From contig NZ_CP049786.1 of the NCBI RefSeq assembly GCF_011290365.1, positions 3,100,001-3,164,000 of the forward strand: a stretch of DNA of 64,000 bases, given 5' to 3'. Below, piece by piece: positions 37,521-46,914 of the stretch. This DNA comes from Leclercia sp. 29361. Lineage in GTDB: Bacteria > Pseudomonadota > Gammaproteobacteria > Enterobacterales > Enterobacteriaceae. The notes below the pieces were generated by a model. That model had not been told where the DNA came from. It searched no databases and saw only the letters and a program-made list of their open reading frames with translations. Position 1 is the stretch's first letter; the number at the start of each line of letters is the position of its first letter. The translations under genes and the position numbers were made by a program.

Positions 37521-39374
37521 TTACTGAAGCTTATCCAGTAACTTCTTCACATCTTTGCCGTTCTGCGAATCTTTGTTCTTCTCCGCCCAACCACTAAGAC
37601 GACGTTTCGCCTCATCCTGAAGATGTTTACGCAGCAGCTGATCCACCTGCAGGCTGTAGTTGAGCGCCTGCCAGTTGCCGTAGACGTTCAGCGGGATCGG
37701 CGTGGTTTTCAGGAAATCGATTAGCCTGCTTTCACCCAGCCAACCCTCCAGCACGCGGATTTTGAAGCGGGTGTCGGCCGTCTCTTTGATCAGATCCAGA
37801 CTCCCGTTACCTTCGAGCGTCAGCATGGGCGATTCACCCTGCATACCATTCAGCGTCACCTGCCCTTCGTTGAGGCTCAGGTCGGTGACAAAGCTGTCCA
37901 GACGGGTCGCGTTATCGACGTTCTCTTTTACCTTCACGTTGCTGCTACGCTCCACCGCCTGCTGCACCAGCTGCTGGAAGTTAAGCCCTTCCATGCGGGT
38001 GTTCTGCATTTCCAGATGGGCCTGGCCCTGCCAGTGGTGACGGAAGGCGTCGGCGTCAATCTTGCTGCCCGAAAAATCACCGGCCATGGTCAGGCTACCG
38101 GTGAGCGAAATCGGGTAGTTAAAGGCCTTCAGAATGGTGCCGATCTCAATATTATCCAGACGCGGCTGGAAAGAGGACCGGGCGACCGCTTTACGCACGT
38201 CGAGCGTGCCGGGTAAAGAGATATGCCCTTCTCCCATTTTACCGCTCAGCTCAGCAATGGTCAGAAGGCCGTTCTTGTTGGTCATCTGGCTGCTGACCTG
38301 GCTGAAGTCCATACCCCGCCAGTGCACGCTGTTGGCTTTCAGCAGGATATCGGCGCTAAAGCCGCGCAGGCCGTTGTAATCGGGCTGCTCCAGGTTGGAG
38401 GAGATCACCGGGCGCTGAGGTTTGGCCTGCGTTTGCCCCTGCTGCACCGCCTCGCCGTCGGCGGCCGCGGCGGCCTGGGCCGGGAGCAGGTTTTCCAGAT
38501 TAAGATTGTCGAACTGCAGGTTCATGTTCCATTGCGGTTCGCTGCCAAGGATCACGCTGGCCTGGCCGGTCATCGCGCTGTCATTGGCCTGTAAATTGAG
38601 TTGATTGAGTTCAAGCTGCTTCTGCTCTTCACGCCACTGCGCCTGCAAAGTACCCTGGCCGCTGATGCCCTGTGCAGGCAGATCCACGCCGGTCAGTTGC
38701 CAGCTCAGCTGCTGGATCTCAGCGCTCAGCAGGTGCGGATAGTCAGAGGCGTTCACATTGGCGGCGAGGGAAAGCTTCAAATCGCGCTGATTGCGGTTAA
38801 TGCGGCCGCTGAAGTCGATCTTGCCTTTGTGGTGTTCATCCTGCTCCATCTGCAGGTTGATATTGCGCACCGTGACCTGCTCGGCACCTTCGTGCTGGAA
38901 CACCAGCAGGCTGTCCGCCACCTTCAGGCGGCCAATATCGAATGACCAGCCGGCATCTTCCGCTTTATCCGGGAGGGTGTTCTCACGCGGGGCCACCGGC
39001 GCATCGGCGTTACGCACCGCCTCAGACTGCGGGGTCAGCTGGATCACCGCCCCTTTGAGCATCACCTCATTGACCTGCAGCTGATGCGAAAACAGCGGCA
39101 TCAACGCCACGTCGAGGCGCATATTGTCGGCAGCCACCAGCGGCACCGACGCTCCCGGCGCGGTAAGGGACATGCGCCCGGAGAGGATGCTCAGCTGTGG
39201 CCAGACGTGCCAGCGCAGCGGCCCCTCCAGCTTCAACGCATACCCGCTGCGGACCTCGACCTGACGCACCATGTAGGCGCGGAAGTCATTGGGGTTGACC
39301 AGCAGAACCAACGCTGACAGGCCAGCAACCAGCACCACCAGCAAAATCATCAGCGTTGTCAGAACTCTTCTCAT
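37521..39374 (-). CDS. asmA: AsmA, inner-membrane-anchored AsmA-like lipid-transport family protein
   Basis: AsmA belongs to the AsmA-like/repeating beta-groove group now tied to phospholipid movement between membranes; mutations suppress OmpF assembly defects in E. coli. The 617-residue protein has one N-terminal membrane helix (VLTTLMILLVVLVAGLSALVLLV) and a large periplasmic part, with the DFRAYMVRQVEVRSGYALKLEGPLRW domain near 28-55 and beta-rich repeats to the C terminus. Length equals E. coli AsmA. It lies 27 bases after dcd on the same strand. Confidence 0.95.
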   Translation of the reverse strand: MRRVLTTLMILLVVLVAGLSALVLLVNPNDFRAYMVRQVEVRSGYALKLEGPLRWHVWPQLSILSGRMSLTAPGASVPLVAADNMRLDVALMPLFSHQLQVNEVMLKGAVIQLTPQSEAVRNADAPVAPRENTLPDKAEDAGWSFDIGRLKVADSLLVFQHEGAEQVTVRNINLQMEQDEHHKGKIDFSGRINRNQRDLKLSLAANVNASDYPHLLSAEIQQLSWQLTGVDLPAQGISGQGTLQAQWREEQKQLELNQLNLQANDSAMTGQASVILGSEPQWNMNLQFDNLNLENLLPAQAAAAADGEAVQQGQTQAKPQRPVISSNLEQPDYNGLRGFSADILLKANSVHWRGMDFSQVSSQMTNKNGLLTIAELSGKMGEGHISLPGTLDVRKAVARSSFQPRLDNIEIGTILKAFNYPISLTGSLTMAGDFSGSKIDADAFRHHWQGQAHLEMQNTRMEGLNFQQLVQQAVERSSNVKVKENVDNATRLDSFVTDLSLNEGQVTLNGMQGESPMLTLEGNGSLDLIKETADTRFKIRVLEGWLGESRLIDFLKTTPIPLNVYGNWQALNYSLQVDQLLRKHLQDEAKRRLSGWAEKNKDSQNGKDVKKLLDKLQ

Positions 39375-39401
39375 GGCTTCCTCAATGGACCGGATTTAAG
39401 C

Positions 39402-39983
39402 TCAGTCTTTATCAATACGACTGGCGACCGCACCCTGCTGGTCGCGATATTTTGCATCCTGGCGGGCGTTATACGGACGGGCCGCCGGACCGGTTAACGG
39501 CTCAAAGCTCAACGCGCCGATCATCATGCCCGGGCGCAGCGCCAGCGGCAGTTTACCCGCGTTGAAGAATTCCAGCACGATCCGCCCGGACCAGCCGGGA
39601 TCGATACGGTGCGCGGTGACGTGCACCATCAGCCCCAGACGCGCCAGAGAGGAGCGCCCGTCGAGCCAGCCCACCAGATCTGCCGGCAGGGTGATCGACT
39701 CAAAGGTGACCGCCAGCGCCAGTTCACCCGGGTGCAGGTAAAACGCATCGCCATCGGCCAGCACGATTTCATCGCTCATCACCCGATCAAGTGCCGCGCT
39801 GACTTCATCTTTCGGCCCGCTCAGGTCGATAAAGGGCGCGGTATGACCGCTGAAGGTACGAAACTTATTCCCCAGACGCACATCGACGGTGACGCCGTTA
39901 ATCCGCTCGACCGGCGGGCGCGGGGTGATGGTCAGACGGCCTTCGTCCAGCCAGGCTTCAATATCTCGGTCACAAAGACGCAT
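39402..39983 (-). CDS. dcd: dCTP deaminase
   Basis: Dcd deaminates dCTP to dUTP, the main source of dUMP for thymidylate synthesis in enteric bacteria. The 193-residue trimeric dUTPase-fold protein shows [16 protein letters not shown] at the start, [13 protein letters not shown] near 90-102, [12 protein letters not shown] (phosphate-binding) near 110-125 and [12 protein letters not shown] near 130-142, with the catalytic glutamate in LEF. It sits between udk and asmA, as in E. coli. Confidence 0.96.
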   Translation of the reverse strand: MRLCDRDIEAWLDEGRLTITPRPPVERINGVTVDVRLGNKFRTFSGHTAPFIDLSGPKDEVSAALDRVMSDEIVLADGDAFYLHPGELALAVTFESITLPADLVGWLDGRSSLARLGLMVHVTAHRIDPGWSGRIVLEFFNAGKLPLALRPGMMIGALSFEPLTGPAARPYNARQDAKYRDQQGAVASRIDKD

Positions 39984-40074
39984 GCCACTTTCTCCTTTGG
40001 TGCATCGCGCCCTCTGGCCAACAAAGCCGGAGGGCGAACCCGATTATCTTTGAACGGTACACAATTCGCGCGTG

Positions 40075-40716
40075 TTATTCAAAAAACTGGCTGATTTTCG
40101 CTTTCAGAATATCAATGGCAATGCGGTTTTTACCCCCGCGCGGCACGATGATATCGGCATACTGTTTGGAAGGCTCAATGAACTGCAGGAACATTGGGCG
40201 TACCGTTTTCTGGTACTGCGCCATGACCGAATCCATGGAGCGGCCGCGTTCGTTCACGTCACGTTTGATGCGGCGCATCAGGCAGATATCCAGCGGGGTA
40301 TCGACAAAAATCGAGAAGTTCATCGACTCGCGCAGACGGGCGTCGGTCAGCAGCAGGATCCCTTCGAGGATGATGACCTTTTTCGGGGCAATGCGAACGG
40401 TTTCCTGCAGACGGGTGTGTTCAACATAGCTATACACCGGCAGCTCAATGGCGGTGCCGTTCTTCAGGGCCTGAAGGTGCTGGAATAACAGGCTGTGATC
40501 CATCGCGCTGGGATGGTCATAGTTGGTCTTAACACGCTCTTCCATCGACAGATGGCTTTGATCTTTGTAGTAGCTGTCTTCTGGAATGACACCGATGTGC
40601 TCATCACCGACCTGTTCACGTAATTCACGGTAAAGCGTACTGGCAATGAGACTTTTACCTGAAGCCGATGCGCCGGCGATGCCTATAATGACGCACTGAT
40701 GAGACTTATCAGTCAT
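40075..40716 (-). CDS. udk: Uridine/cytidine kinase
   Basis: Udk phosphorylates uridine and cytidine with GTP or ATP in pyrimidine salvage. The 213-residue protein has the P-loop GASASGKS at residues 15-22, EDSYYKD near 46-52 (catalytic Asp region), NYDHPSAMD (nucleoside binding) near 66-74 and the lid [13 protein letters not shown] near 165. It precedes dcd by 91 bases on the same strand. Confidence 0.96.
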   Translation of the reverse strand: MTDKSHQCVIIGIAGASASGKSLIASTLYRELREQVGDEHIGVIPEDSYYKDQSHLSMEERVKTNYDHPSAMDHSLLFQHLQALKNGTAIELPVYSYVEHTRLQETVRIAPKKVIILEGILLLTDARLRESMNFSIFVDTPLDICLMRRIKRDVNERGRSMDSVMAQYQKTVRPMFLQFIEPSKQYADIIVPRGGKNRIAIDILKAKISQFFE

Positions 40717-41049
40717 AAATTGAGTAACCTGGATGTAAGGAAGGACGACGCCTGAGCGTCAAACGCGGCAATTATAGGGATTTCACGGGCCTGATACCAG
40801 TCGAATAGAAATGTTATGCGAGACGGGTTCAAAGTCCAGGCGGATCGTCCCTGCCATAAATTTTCCCGCTCACTTTTTCAGCACCCAGGATGAAATCTTT
40901 GCAGGATAAGTATTTAATAACTCTGTGATGTCAAATTATGAGCGCCTACCATATTAATTGTAAATTGTTTGTACTAGCATGATTCAAATTAGAAATGAAT
41001 TCGTCCGGAGTTGGCTCCTGGCGGCATGGCGTCTTCGGATAAAGCGGTA
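40717..41049. other. Divergent udk-dgcE intergenic region
   Basis: This 333-base region carries the promoters of two divergent genes. On the minus strand TATAAT at 40776-40771, about 55 bases before the udk ATG, is a good -10 box but its -35 is poor. AT-rich sequence between 40900 and 41010 probably contains the dgcE promoter. No repeat or small gene was found. Confidence 0.5.
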
Positions 41050-44000
41050 ATGAATAAAAAATACCAGCGCGTTTTGGTAACTACGCCACATCCTTTACTA
41101 CGGCTTGTCAGTCTTGGTCTGGTTACCTTCATCTTCACTCTTTTCTCGCTTGAACTAACACGTTTCGGAACATTTCTGGCACCTTTATGGTTCCCGACCG
41201 CCATTATGATGGTGGCGTTTTATCGTCACGCCGGGAAGATGTGGCCCGGGATCGCCCTCGCCTGCACCCTCGGTAACATCTGTGCCTCCGGGCTGATCTT
41301 CTCCTGGGAGTCGCTCAACCTGTGGTTCGCCGGCATCAACATCGCAGAGGCCTTCGTCGGGGCCCTGCTGCTGCGTAAACTGCTCCCCAGCTACAATCCT
41401 CTGCAGAACCTCGGAGACTGGATCCGTCTGGCCATCGGGAGCGCCGTGATCCCTCCCCTGCTGGGCGGAGTGCTGATTTATCTGCTGGTGCCAAACGACG
41501 AGCCCGTGCGCAGTTTTCTGGTCTGGGTGCTGTCGGAGTCCATCGGCTCGCTGGCGCTGGTGCCGTTAGGCCTGCTGTTCAAACCGCACTATCTTCTGCG
41601 TCACCGCAATCCGCGCCTGCTGTTCGAAACGCTGCTGACCATGGTGGTAACGCTGATCCTGAGCTGGATCGCCCTGCAGTTTCTGCCGTGGCCGTTTACG
41701 GCCATTATTGTTCTGCTGATGTGGAGCGCCGTGCGTCTCCCGCGCCTGGAAGCCTTCCTGGTCTTCCTCGTCACGGTGATGATGGTGTCGTTAATGATCG
41801 CCAAAAATCCCACCTCGCTGGTGACGCAAAATGCCAGCGTGATGATCAACGCCCCCTGGCTGCCGTTCCTGATGATGCTGCTGCCCGCCAACGTCATGAC
41901 CATGGTGATGTACGCGTTCCGCGCAGAGCGCAAGCACATTACCGAGAGCGAAGAGCGCTTCCGCAATGCGATGGAGTATTCCGTCATCGGCATGGCGCTG
42001 GTCAGCACCGACGGCCAGTGGCTGCAGGCCAATAAAGCCCTGTGTCAGTTCCTCGGCTACAGCCAGTCAGAGCTGCGCGCCCTTAACTTCCAGCAGTTAA
42101 CCTGGCCGGAAGATCTGGAAAGCGACCTGGAGCAGTTGGACCAGCTGTTAAAGGGCGAAATCAACAGCTACTCGCTGGAGAAACGTTACTACACCCGTAA
42201 TGGAGAGGTGGTCTGGGCGCTGCTGGCGGTGTCGCTGGTGCGTCACGCCGACGGCACGCCGCTCTACTTTATCGCCCAGATCGAAGACATTAACGATCTC
42301 AAGCATACCGAATGGGTCAATAAGCGCCTGATGGAGCGTATTACCCTGGCCAACGAAGCGGGCGGGATCGGCATCTGGGAGTGGGACGTCAAACCTAACG
42401 TCATCAGCTGGGACAAGCGTATGTTCGAGATGTACGAAGTCCCGGCCCACGTAAAACCCACCTGGCAGCTGTGGCACGAGTGCATGCTGCCGGAAGATCG
42501 CGCCCTGGCAGAACAGGTGGTGCGCGATTCGCTGGCAGCACGCATTCCGTTCAAGCTGGAGTTCCGTATCCGGGTGAAAGACGGTATTCGCCATATCCGC
42601 GCCCTGGCGAACCGGGTGCTGAATAAACAGGGTGAAGTGGAACGTCTGCTCGGCATCAATATGGACATGACCGAGGTCAAGGAGCTGAATGAGGCGCTGT
42701 TCCAGGAAAAAGAGCGTCTGCATATTACCCTCGACTCCATCGGTGAAGCGGTGCTCTGTACCGACGTGAATATGAATGTCACCTTTATGAACCCGGTGGC
42801 GGAGAAGATGAGCGGCTGGCTGCAGCAGGATGCGCTGGGGCAACCGATCCTCTCGGTGCTGCATATTACCTTCGGGGATAACGGCCCGCTGATGGAGAAC
42901 ATTCACAGCGGGGATATGTCCCGGACCGACATCGAACAGGACGTGGTGCTGCACAGCCGCAACGGCGGCAGCTACGATATCCACTACAGCATTACCCCGC
43001 TCAGCACCCTCGACGGACAGAATATCGGCTCGGTGCTGGTCATTCAGGACGTCACCGAGTCGCGCAAAATGCTGCGCGAGCTGAGCTACAACGCCTCGCA
43101 CGATGCCCTCACCCACCTGGCGAACCGCGTCAGCTTCGAATCCTATCTCAAGCGGATGTTACATACCGTGCAGGAGACCCGTCAGCGTCACGCGCTGGTG
43201 TTTATCGATCTGGACCGCTTTAAGGCGGTCAACGACACGGCCGGCCACGCGGCGGGGGATGCCCTGCTGCGGGAGCTGTCGTCGCTGATGCTCAGCATGC
43301 TGCGCTCCACCGACATGCTGGCGCGCCTCGGCGGGGATGAGTTCGGCCTGCTGCTGCCGGACTGCAATACCGAAAGCGCGCGCTACATAGCGGGTCGCAT
43401 CATTGACGCCATCAACGAGTATCACTTTATGTGGGAGGGCCGCCTGCACCGGATCGGTGCCAGCGCCGGGATCACCCAGATCGACGAGCGCAACAATCAG
43501 GCCTCTGAGGTGATGTCGCAGGCCGATATCGCCTGCTACTCCTCGAAAAATAACGGTCGCGGCGTGGTGACGGTGTATGAGCCGCAGCAGGAACGGATGC
43601 ACAACGCGCCGGGCACCATCTCCCTCGACGAGCAGTGGCATATGATCAAAGACAATCATCTGCTGATGATCGCCCGCAGCGTCGCCTCACCGCGGGTTCC
43701 CGAGAGCAGCACCTTCTGGATGCTGGCCCTGCGTCTGTGGACCAACGACGGCGAGATGCTGGAAGAGCAAGCCTTCCGGGCCGGACTGGCGGAGCCTGAG
43801 TTAATTCACGCCCTCGACAGACGGATCCTGCAGGAGTTTTTCCGCAATTTCGCCACGCCACTGACCAGCAAAGGCACCGGGGTCGCCCTGCCGCTGTCGA
43901 TGGCCGGTCTTGCCAGCGCCACGCTGGTGGATGAGCTGCTGGAGATGCTGAGCGCCAGTCCGCTGCAGCCGCGTCTGCTGCATCTGGTGGTGCACGTCAG

Positions 44001-44379
44001 CGTGCTGACGCTGGAGGATGAGCACTCCCGCAACAATCTGGATAAACTGCGCCAGGCCGGATGCCGCATTATCCTGAGCCATGTTGGTCGCGATATGGAG
44101 GTGTTCAACCACCTGAGCGCGCAAATGGCCGATTACCTGCTCCTCGATCCGGAGCTGGTGATTAACGTCCACGGTAATCTGATGGATGAGATGCTGGTGA
44201 CCATTATTCAGGGCCATGCCCAGCGTCTGGGCATCAAGACCATTGCCGGGCCGAGCAACCAGCCGATCATGATGGACACCCTCTCCGGCATTGGTATCGA
44301 CTATATCTTCGGCAACACCATCGGTGAGCCGCAGCCGCTGGAACTGCTGCTAAATACCAGTTATTTCGGCATCAACTGA
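41050..44379 (+). CDS. dgcE: Diguanylate cyclase DgcE
   Basis: DgcE (YegE) makes cyclic di-GMP and in E. coli is a main input to the YciR/DgcM-MlrA control of curli. The protein (about 1109 residues) has an N-terminal MASE1 membrane domain (residues 15-300, about eight helices), three PAS/PAC regions (about 310-680) and a GGDEF domain with intact ARLGGDEFG near residue 760, preceded by RSTD at the inhibitory-site spacing. The C-terminal EAL-like part (about 850-1109) lacks an EALxR motif, so it is not expected to hydrolyse c-di-GMP. The ATG at 41050 gives a start like E. coli YegE; the frame is open to 41011. Confidence 0.95.
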   Translation: MNKKYQRVLVTTPHPLLRLVSLGLVTFIFTLFSLELTRFGTFLAPLWFPTAIMMVAFYRHAGKMWPGIALACTLGNICASGLIFSWESLNLWFAGINIAEAFVGALLLRKLLPSYNPLQNLGDWIRLAIGSAVIPPLLGGVLIYLLVPNDEPVRSFLVWVLSESIGSLALVPLGLLFKPHYLLRHRNPRLLFETLLTMVVTLILSWIALQFLPWPFTAIIVLLMWSAVRLPRLEAFLVFLVTVMMVSLMIAKNPTSLVTQNASVMINAPWLPFLMMLLPANVMTMVMYAFRAERKHITESEERFRNAMEYSVIGMALVSTDGQWLQANKALCQFLGYSQSELRALNFQQLTWPEDLESDLEQLDQLLKGEINSYSLEKRYYTRNGEVVWALLAVSLVRHADGTPLYFIAQIEDINDLKHTEWVNKRLMERITLANEAGGIGIWEWDVKPNVISWDKRMFEMYEVPAHVKPTWQLWHECMLPEDRALAEQVVRDSLAARIPFKLEFRIRVKDGIRHIRALANRVLNKQGEVERLLGINMDMTEVKELNEALFQEKERLHITLDSIGEAVLCTDVNMNVTFMNPVAEKMSGWLQQDALGQPILSVLHITFGDNGPLMENIHSGDMSRTDIEQDVVLHSRNGGSYDIHYSITPLSTLDGQNIGSVLVIQDVTESRKMLRELSYNASHDALTHLANRVSFESYLKRMLHTVQETRQRHALVFIDLDRFKAVNDTAGHAAGDALLRELSSLMLSMLRSTDMLARLGGDEFGLLLPDCNTESARYIAGRIIDAINEYHFMWEGRLHRIGASAGITQIDERNNQASEVMSQADIACYSSKNNGRGVVTVYEPQQERMHNAPGTISLDEQWHMIKDNHLLMIARSVASPRVPESSTFWMLALRLWTNDGEMLEEQAFRAGLAEPELIHALDRRILQEFFRNFATPLTSKGTGVALPLSMAGLASATLVDELLEMLSASPLQPRLLHLVVHVSVLTLEDEHSRNNLDKLRQAGCRIILSHVGRDMEVFNHLSAQMADYLLLDPELVINVHGNLMDEMLVTIIQGHAQRLGIKTIAGPSNQPIMMDTLSGIGIDYIFGNTIGEPQPLELLLNTSYFGIN

Positions 44380-45216
44380 CGGCGTCCAGCCGTCGGTGTA
44401 CCAGATGTGCAGCAGGGCGTACGAGCGCCACGGCTGCCAGCGTTCGGCATAGCGGCGGATTTGCGCCGGGGTCATCCCGGCAAAACGCTGCTTAATCAGA
44501 TAGTCATCCGCCAGAAAGACATCTTTTGCCTGCCAGCCGCGCAGGGCAAAGTAGTTCGCCGTCCAGCGGCCAATCCCCGGCCGGGTCTGCAGCGCTTTTA
44601 TCGCGCTGGCGATATCCTCCGGTGCCTCCGCCGGGAAATCCCCTGCTACCACCGACTGCGCCAGATGGATCAGCGCTTCCGCGCGCTTCAGCGGCATCCC
44701 CAGCGCCTTCAGCGCCAGCGGATCGGCCCCTGCCACCGCGGCAGGTTCCGGGAAGCAGCGATAGCCAGGCGCTTCCGGCAGGAGGTCGCCCGTCAGCGCC
44801 ACCAGCTTCGCGGTCAGCTTCGCCGCCATCGCCACGCTGACCAGCTGCCCGAGGATGGCGCGCCCCCCCTGCTCCCAGGTATCCATCGAACCCGGCAGGC
44901 GCAGGCCGGGGCGTGCGGCCCCGAGGGTGCCGAGGGTAGCGGCGATCTGCTGCGGATCGCAGTGCAGATCGAACAGGCGGGTGATGCGTTCCAGACAGAG
45001 ATCGGCAATCGGCAACAGCCCGTCGCTGAGCACCACCTCCAGCGTGCCCGCCTGCGGCTGCGGCGTAACCTCGATCAGCCCCCGATAGCCCCGGCAGGCA
45101 AAGCTGCGGGTGTAGTCGGTGGCGGTCACGGTTTCAATCCCGGCGACCGCACGATCGCCAAGAAATTTCAACATCCATTGCCAGTCATAGGGCGGCTGCC
45201 AGGTGAGGGTAAACAT
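44350..45216 (-). CDS. alkA: DNA-3-methyladenine glycosylase II
   Basis: AlkA removes alkylated bases and is part of the Ada response. The 288-residue protein (E. coli 282) has an N-terminal beta-sheet domain, and the helix-hairpin-helix-GPD region LQTRPGIGRWTANYFALRGW (about 210-230), followed by DVFLADDYLIKQ with the catalytic Asp. Its C terminus overlaps the end of dgcE by 30 bases in convergent orientation, so the two genes share their last codons on opposite strands. Confidence 0.95.
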   Translation of the reverse strand: MFTLTWQPPYDWQWMLKFLGDRAVAGIETVTATDYTRSFACRGYRGLIEVTPQPQAGTLEVVLSDGLLPIADLCLERITRLFDLHCDPQQIAATLGTLGAARPGLRLPGSMDTWEQGGRAILGQLVSVAMAAKLTAKLVALTGDLLPEAPGYRCFPEPAAVAGADPLALKALGMPLKRAEALIHLAQSVVAGDFPAEAPEDIASAIKALQTRPGIGRWTANYFALRGWQAKDVFLADDYLIKQRFAGMTPAQIRRYAERWQPWRSYALLHIWYTDGWTPSVDAEITGI

Positions 45217-45349
45217 CGTCGCTCCTTTTGTTGTCCTGTCTCAGCATAAACGGAGATGGCGGGTTGCGCCTTGCTTTCATATTCCTGTTGTCGCCAGCCT
45301 GACATTTCGCTAAAGTCTCGCCCCTTCTCAATGGCATGGGGACGCTGAC
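45217..45349. promoter_or_regulatory. Divergent alkA-yegD promoter region
   Basis: The 133-base gap must hold the promoters of both genes. An Ada box (AAAGCAA-type) and -10/-35 pairs were looked for by eye and none was convincing; CTTGCTTTCATATTCC near 45270-45285 contains the minus-strand AAAGCAAGG, which resembles an Ada half site. Confidence 0.35.
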
Positions 45350-46702
45350 GTGTTTATCGGATTTGACTATGGCACCGCCAACTGCTCTGTAGCAGTAATG
45401 CAAAACGGGCAGCCGCAGCTGCTGAAAATGGAAAATAACAGCACGCTGCTGCCGTCGATGCTCTGCGCACCGACCCGCGAGGCGGTGAGTGAGTGGCTGT
45501 ACCGCCATCACCAGGTTCCGGCCACCGGCACGGAAACGCAGGCGCTGCTGCGCCGCGCGGTCAACTTTAACCGCGACGAAGATATCGATGTCACCCCGGG
45601 TAGCGTGCAGTTTGGTCTGTCGTCGCTGGGTCACTATATTGAGGACCCGGAGGAGGTGTACTTCGTTAAGTCACCGAAATCCTTCCTCGGTGCCAGCGGC
45701 CTGAAGCCGCAGCAGGTGGCGCTGTTTGAAGATCTGGTCTGCGCCATGATGCTGCATATTCGCCAGCAGGCGCAGTCCCAGCTGACGGAGGAGATCACCC
45801 AGGCGGTGATTGGCCGTCCGATCAACTTCCAGGGGCTGGGGGGTGATGAGGCTAACCAGCAGGCGCAGGGGATCCTCGAGCGTGCCGCCCAGCGTGCCGG
45901 GTTCCGCGACGTGGTGTTCCAGTACGAGCCGGTTGCTGCTGGTCTCGATTTTGAAGCGACCCTGAGCGGTGAAAAACGGGTGCTGGTCGTCGATATCGGC
46001 GGCGGGACCACCGACTGCTCGCTGCTGCTGATGGGCCCACAATGGCAACAGCGCCGGGATCGCGAAACCAGCCTGCTGGGACACAGCGGCTGCCGTATCG
46101 GCGGTAACGACCTGGATATCGCCCTCGCCTTCCGGAGCCTGATGCCGCTGCTCGGTATGGGCGGCCAGACCGAAAAAGGCACCGCCCTGCCGATCCTGCC
46201 GTGGTGGAACGCCGTGGCGATCAACGATGTGCCTGCCCAGAGTGATTTCTACAGCGTCGCCAATGGACGTTTTCTTAACGATCTGGTGCGCGACGCCCAG
46301 GACGGCGACAAAGTGGCGCTGCTGCATAAAGTGTGGCGTCAGCGTCTGAGCTATCGCGTCGTGCGCAGCGCGGAAGAGAGCAAAATTGCGCTCTCGGAGG
46401 CCGCAGAGCACGACGTAACGCTGCCGTTCATCAGCGATGAGCTGGCGACAGCCATCAGCCAGCAGGGGCTGGAAGCGGCGCTGGCGCAACCGTTACAGCG
46501 CATTCTGGAACAGGTGCAGCTGGCGCTGGATAACGGCAACGAAAAGCCGGACGTGATCTATCTCACCGGCGGTAGCGCCCGTTCACCGCTGATCAAAAAA
46601 GCGCTGGCGCAGCAGTTGCCGGGTATCCCGATTGCCGGGGGCGATGATTTTGGCTCCGTCACCGCCGGTCTGGCCCGTTGGGCGCAGGTCGTTTTCAGCT
46701 AA
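45350..46702 (+). CDS. yegD: Hsp70-family chaperone-like protein YegD
   Basis: YegD is a short Hsp70-like ATPase of unknown client. The 450-residue protein begins FIGFDYGTANCSVAVM (phosphate 1 loop), has VLVVDIGGGTTDCSLLLM near 205-222 (phosphate 2), and GGSARSPLIKKAL near the C terminus (adenosine loop). The substrate-binding domain of DnaK is absent; the protein ends at the ATPase fold. In E. coli several genes separate yegD and mdtA; here they are adjacent. Confidence 0.94.
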   Translation: MFIGFDYGTANCSVAVMQNGQPQLLKMENNSTLLPSMLCAPTREAVSEWLYRHHQVPATGTETQALLRRAVNFNRDEDIDVTPGSVQFGLSSLGHYIEDPEEVYFVKSPKSFLGASGLKPQQVALFEDLVCAMMLHIRQQAQSQLTEEITQAVIGRPINFQGLGGDEANQQAQGILERAAQRAGFRDVVFQYEPVAAGLDFEATLSGEKRVLVVDIGGGTTDCSLLLMGPQWQQRRDRETSLLGHSGCRIGGNDLDIALAFRSLMPLLGMGGQTEKGTALPILPWWNAVAINDVPAQSDFYSVANGRFLNDLVRDAQDGDKVALLHKVWRQRLSYRVVRSAEESKIALSEAAEHDVTLPFISDELATAISQQGLEAALAQPLQRILEQVQLALDNGNEKPDVIYLTGGSARSPLIKKALAQQLPGIPIAGGDDFGSVTAGLARWAQVVFS

Positions 46703-46710
46703 GGTGGAAA

Positions 46711-46795
46711 TGCCGGGCGGCGCTGCGCTTGCCCGGCCTACAACGGCAAAACCCTCGAACCGTAGGCCGGGTAAGGCGCAGCCGCCACCCGGCAA
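46711..46795. repeat. BIME: two inverted REP units between yegD and mdtA
   Basis: Two REP units face each other: TGCCGGGCGGCGCTGCGCTT... ending GCCCGGCCTAC (46711-46742) and GTAGGCCGGGTAAGGCGCAG... ending CACCCGGCA (46763-46795). Each forms a hairpin, and the pair can form a larger cruciform. They probably protect or end the yegD transcript. Confidence 0.88.
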
Positions 46796-46844
46796 TGTCG
46801 CCCCTAATCCAGACAATTCCAGACAGTCTTCCATATTTCCTCCA

Positions 46845-46862
46845 TTTTTCTGCTCCATTGCC
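46845..46862 (+). promoter_or_regulatory. mdtA: BaeR box-like site at the mdtA promoter
   Basis: TTTTTCTGCTCCATTGCC resembles the BaeR recognition sequence reported upstream of E. coli mdtA and spy (TTTTTCTCCATDATTGGC type). It overlaps the expected -35 region of a TATTAT -10 box at 46875-46880, as expected for direct activation by phosphorylated BaeR, encoded downstream in the same operon. Confidence 0.6.
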
Positions 46863-46874
46863 TCACTAAACTAG

Positions 46875-46880
46875 TATTAT
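46875..46880 (+). promoter_or_regulatory. Candidate -10 box of the mdtABCD-baeSR operon
   Basis: TATTAT lies 35 bases before the mdtA ATG with no good -35, but with a BaeR-box-like site in its place. An AGGATGAG purine run ahead of the ATG provides the ribosome site. Confidence 0.5.
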
Positions 46881-46914
46881 TTTCCGCACAGTTTCAGGAT
46901 GAGTACGTATAACG

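Noticed and set aside
34388-46702. Defence system or prophage island near the IS element
   Set aside because: Only housekeeping and signalling genes with E. coli-like order surround the IS; no integrase, nuclease or toxin gene is present.
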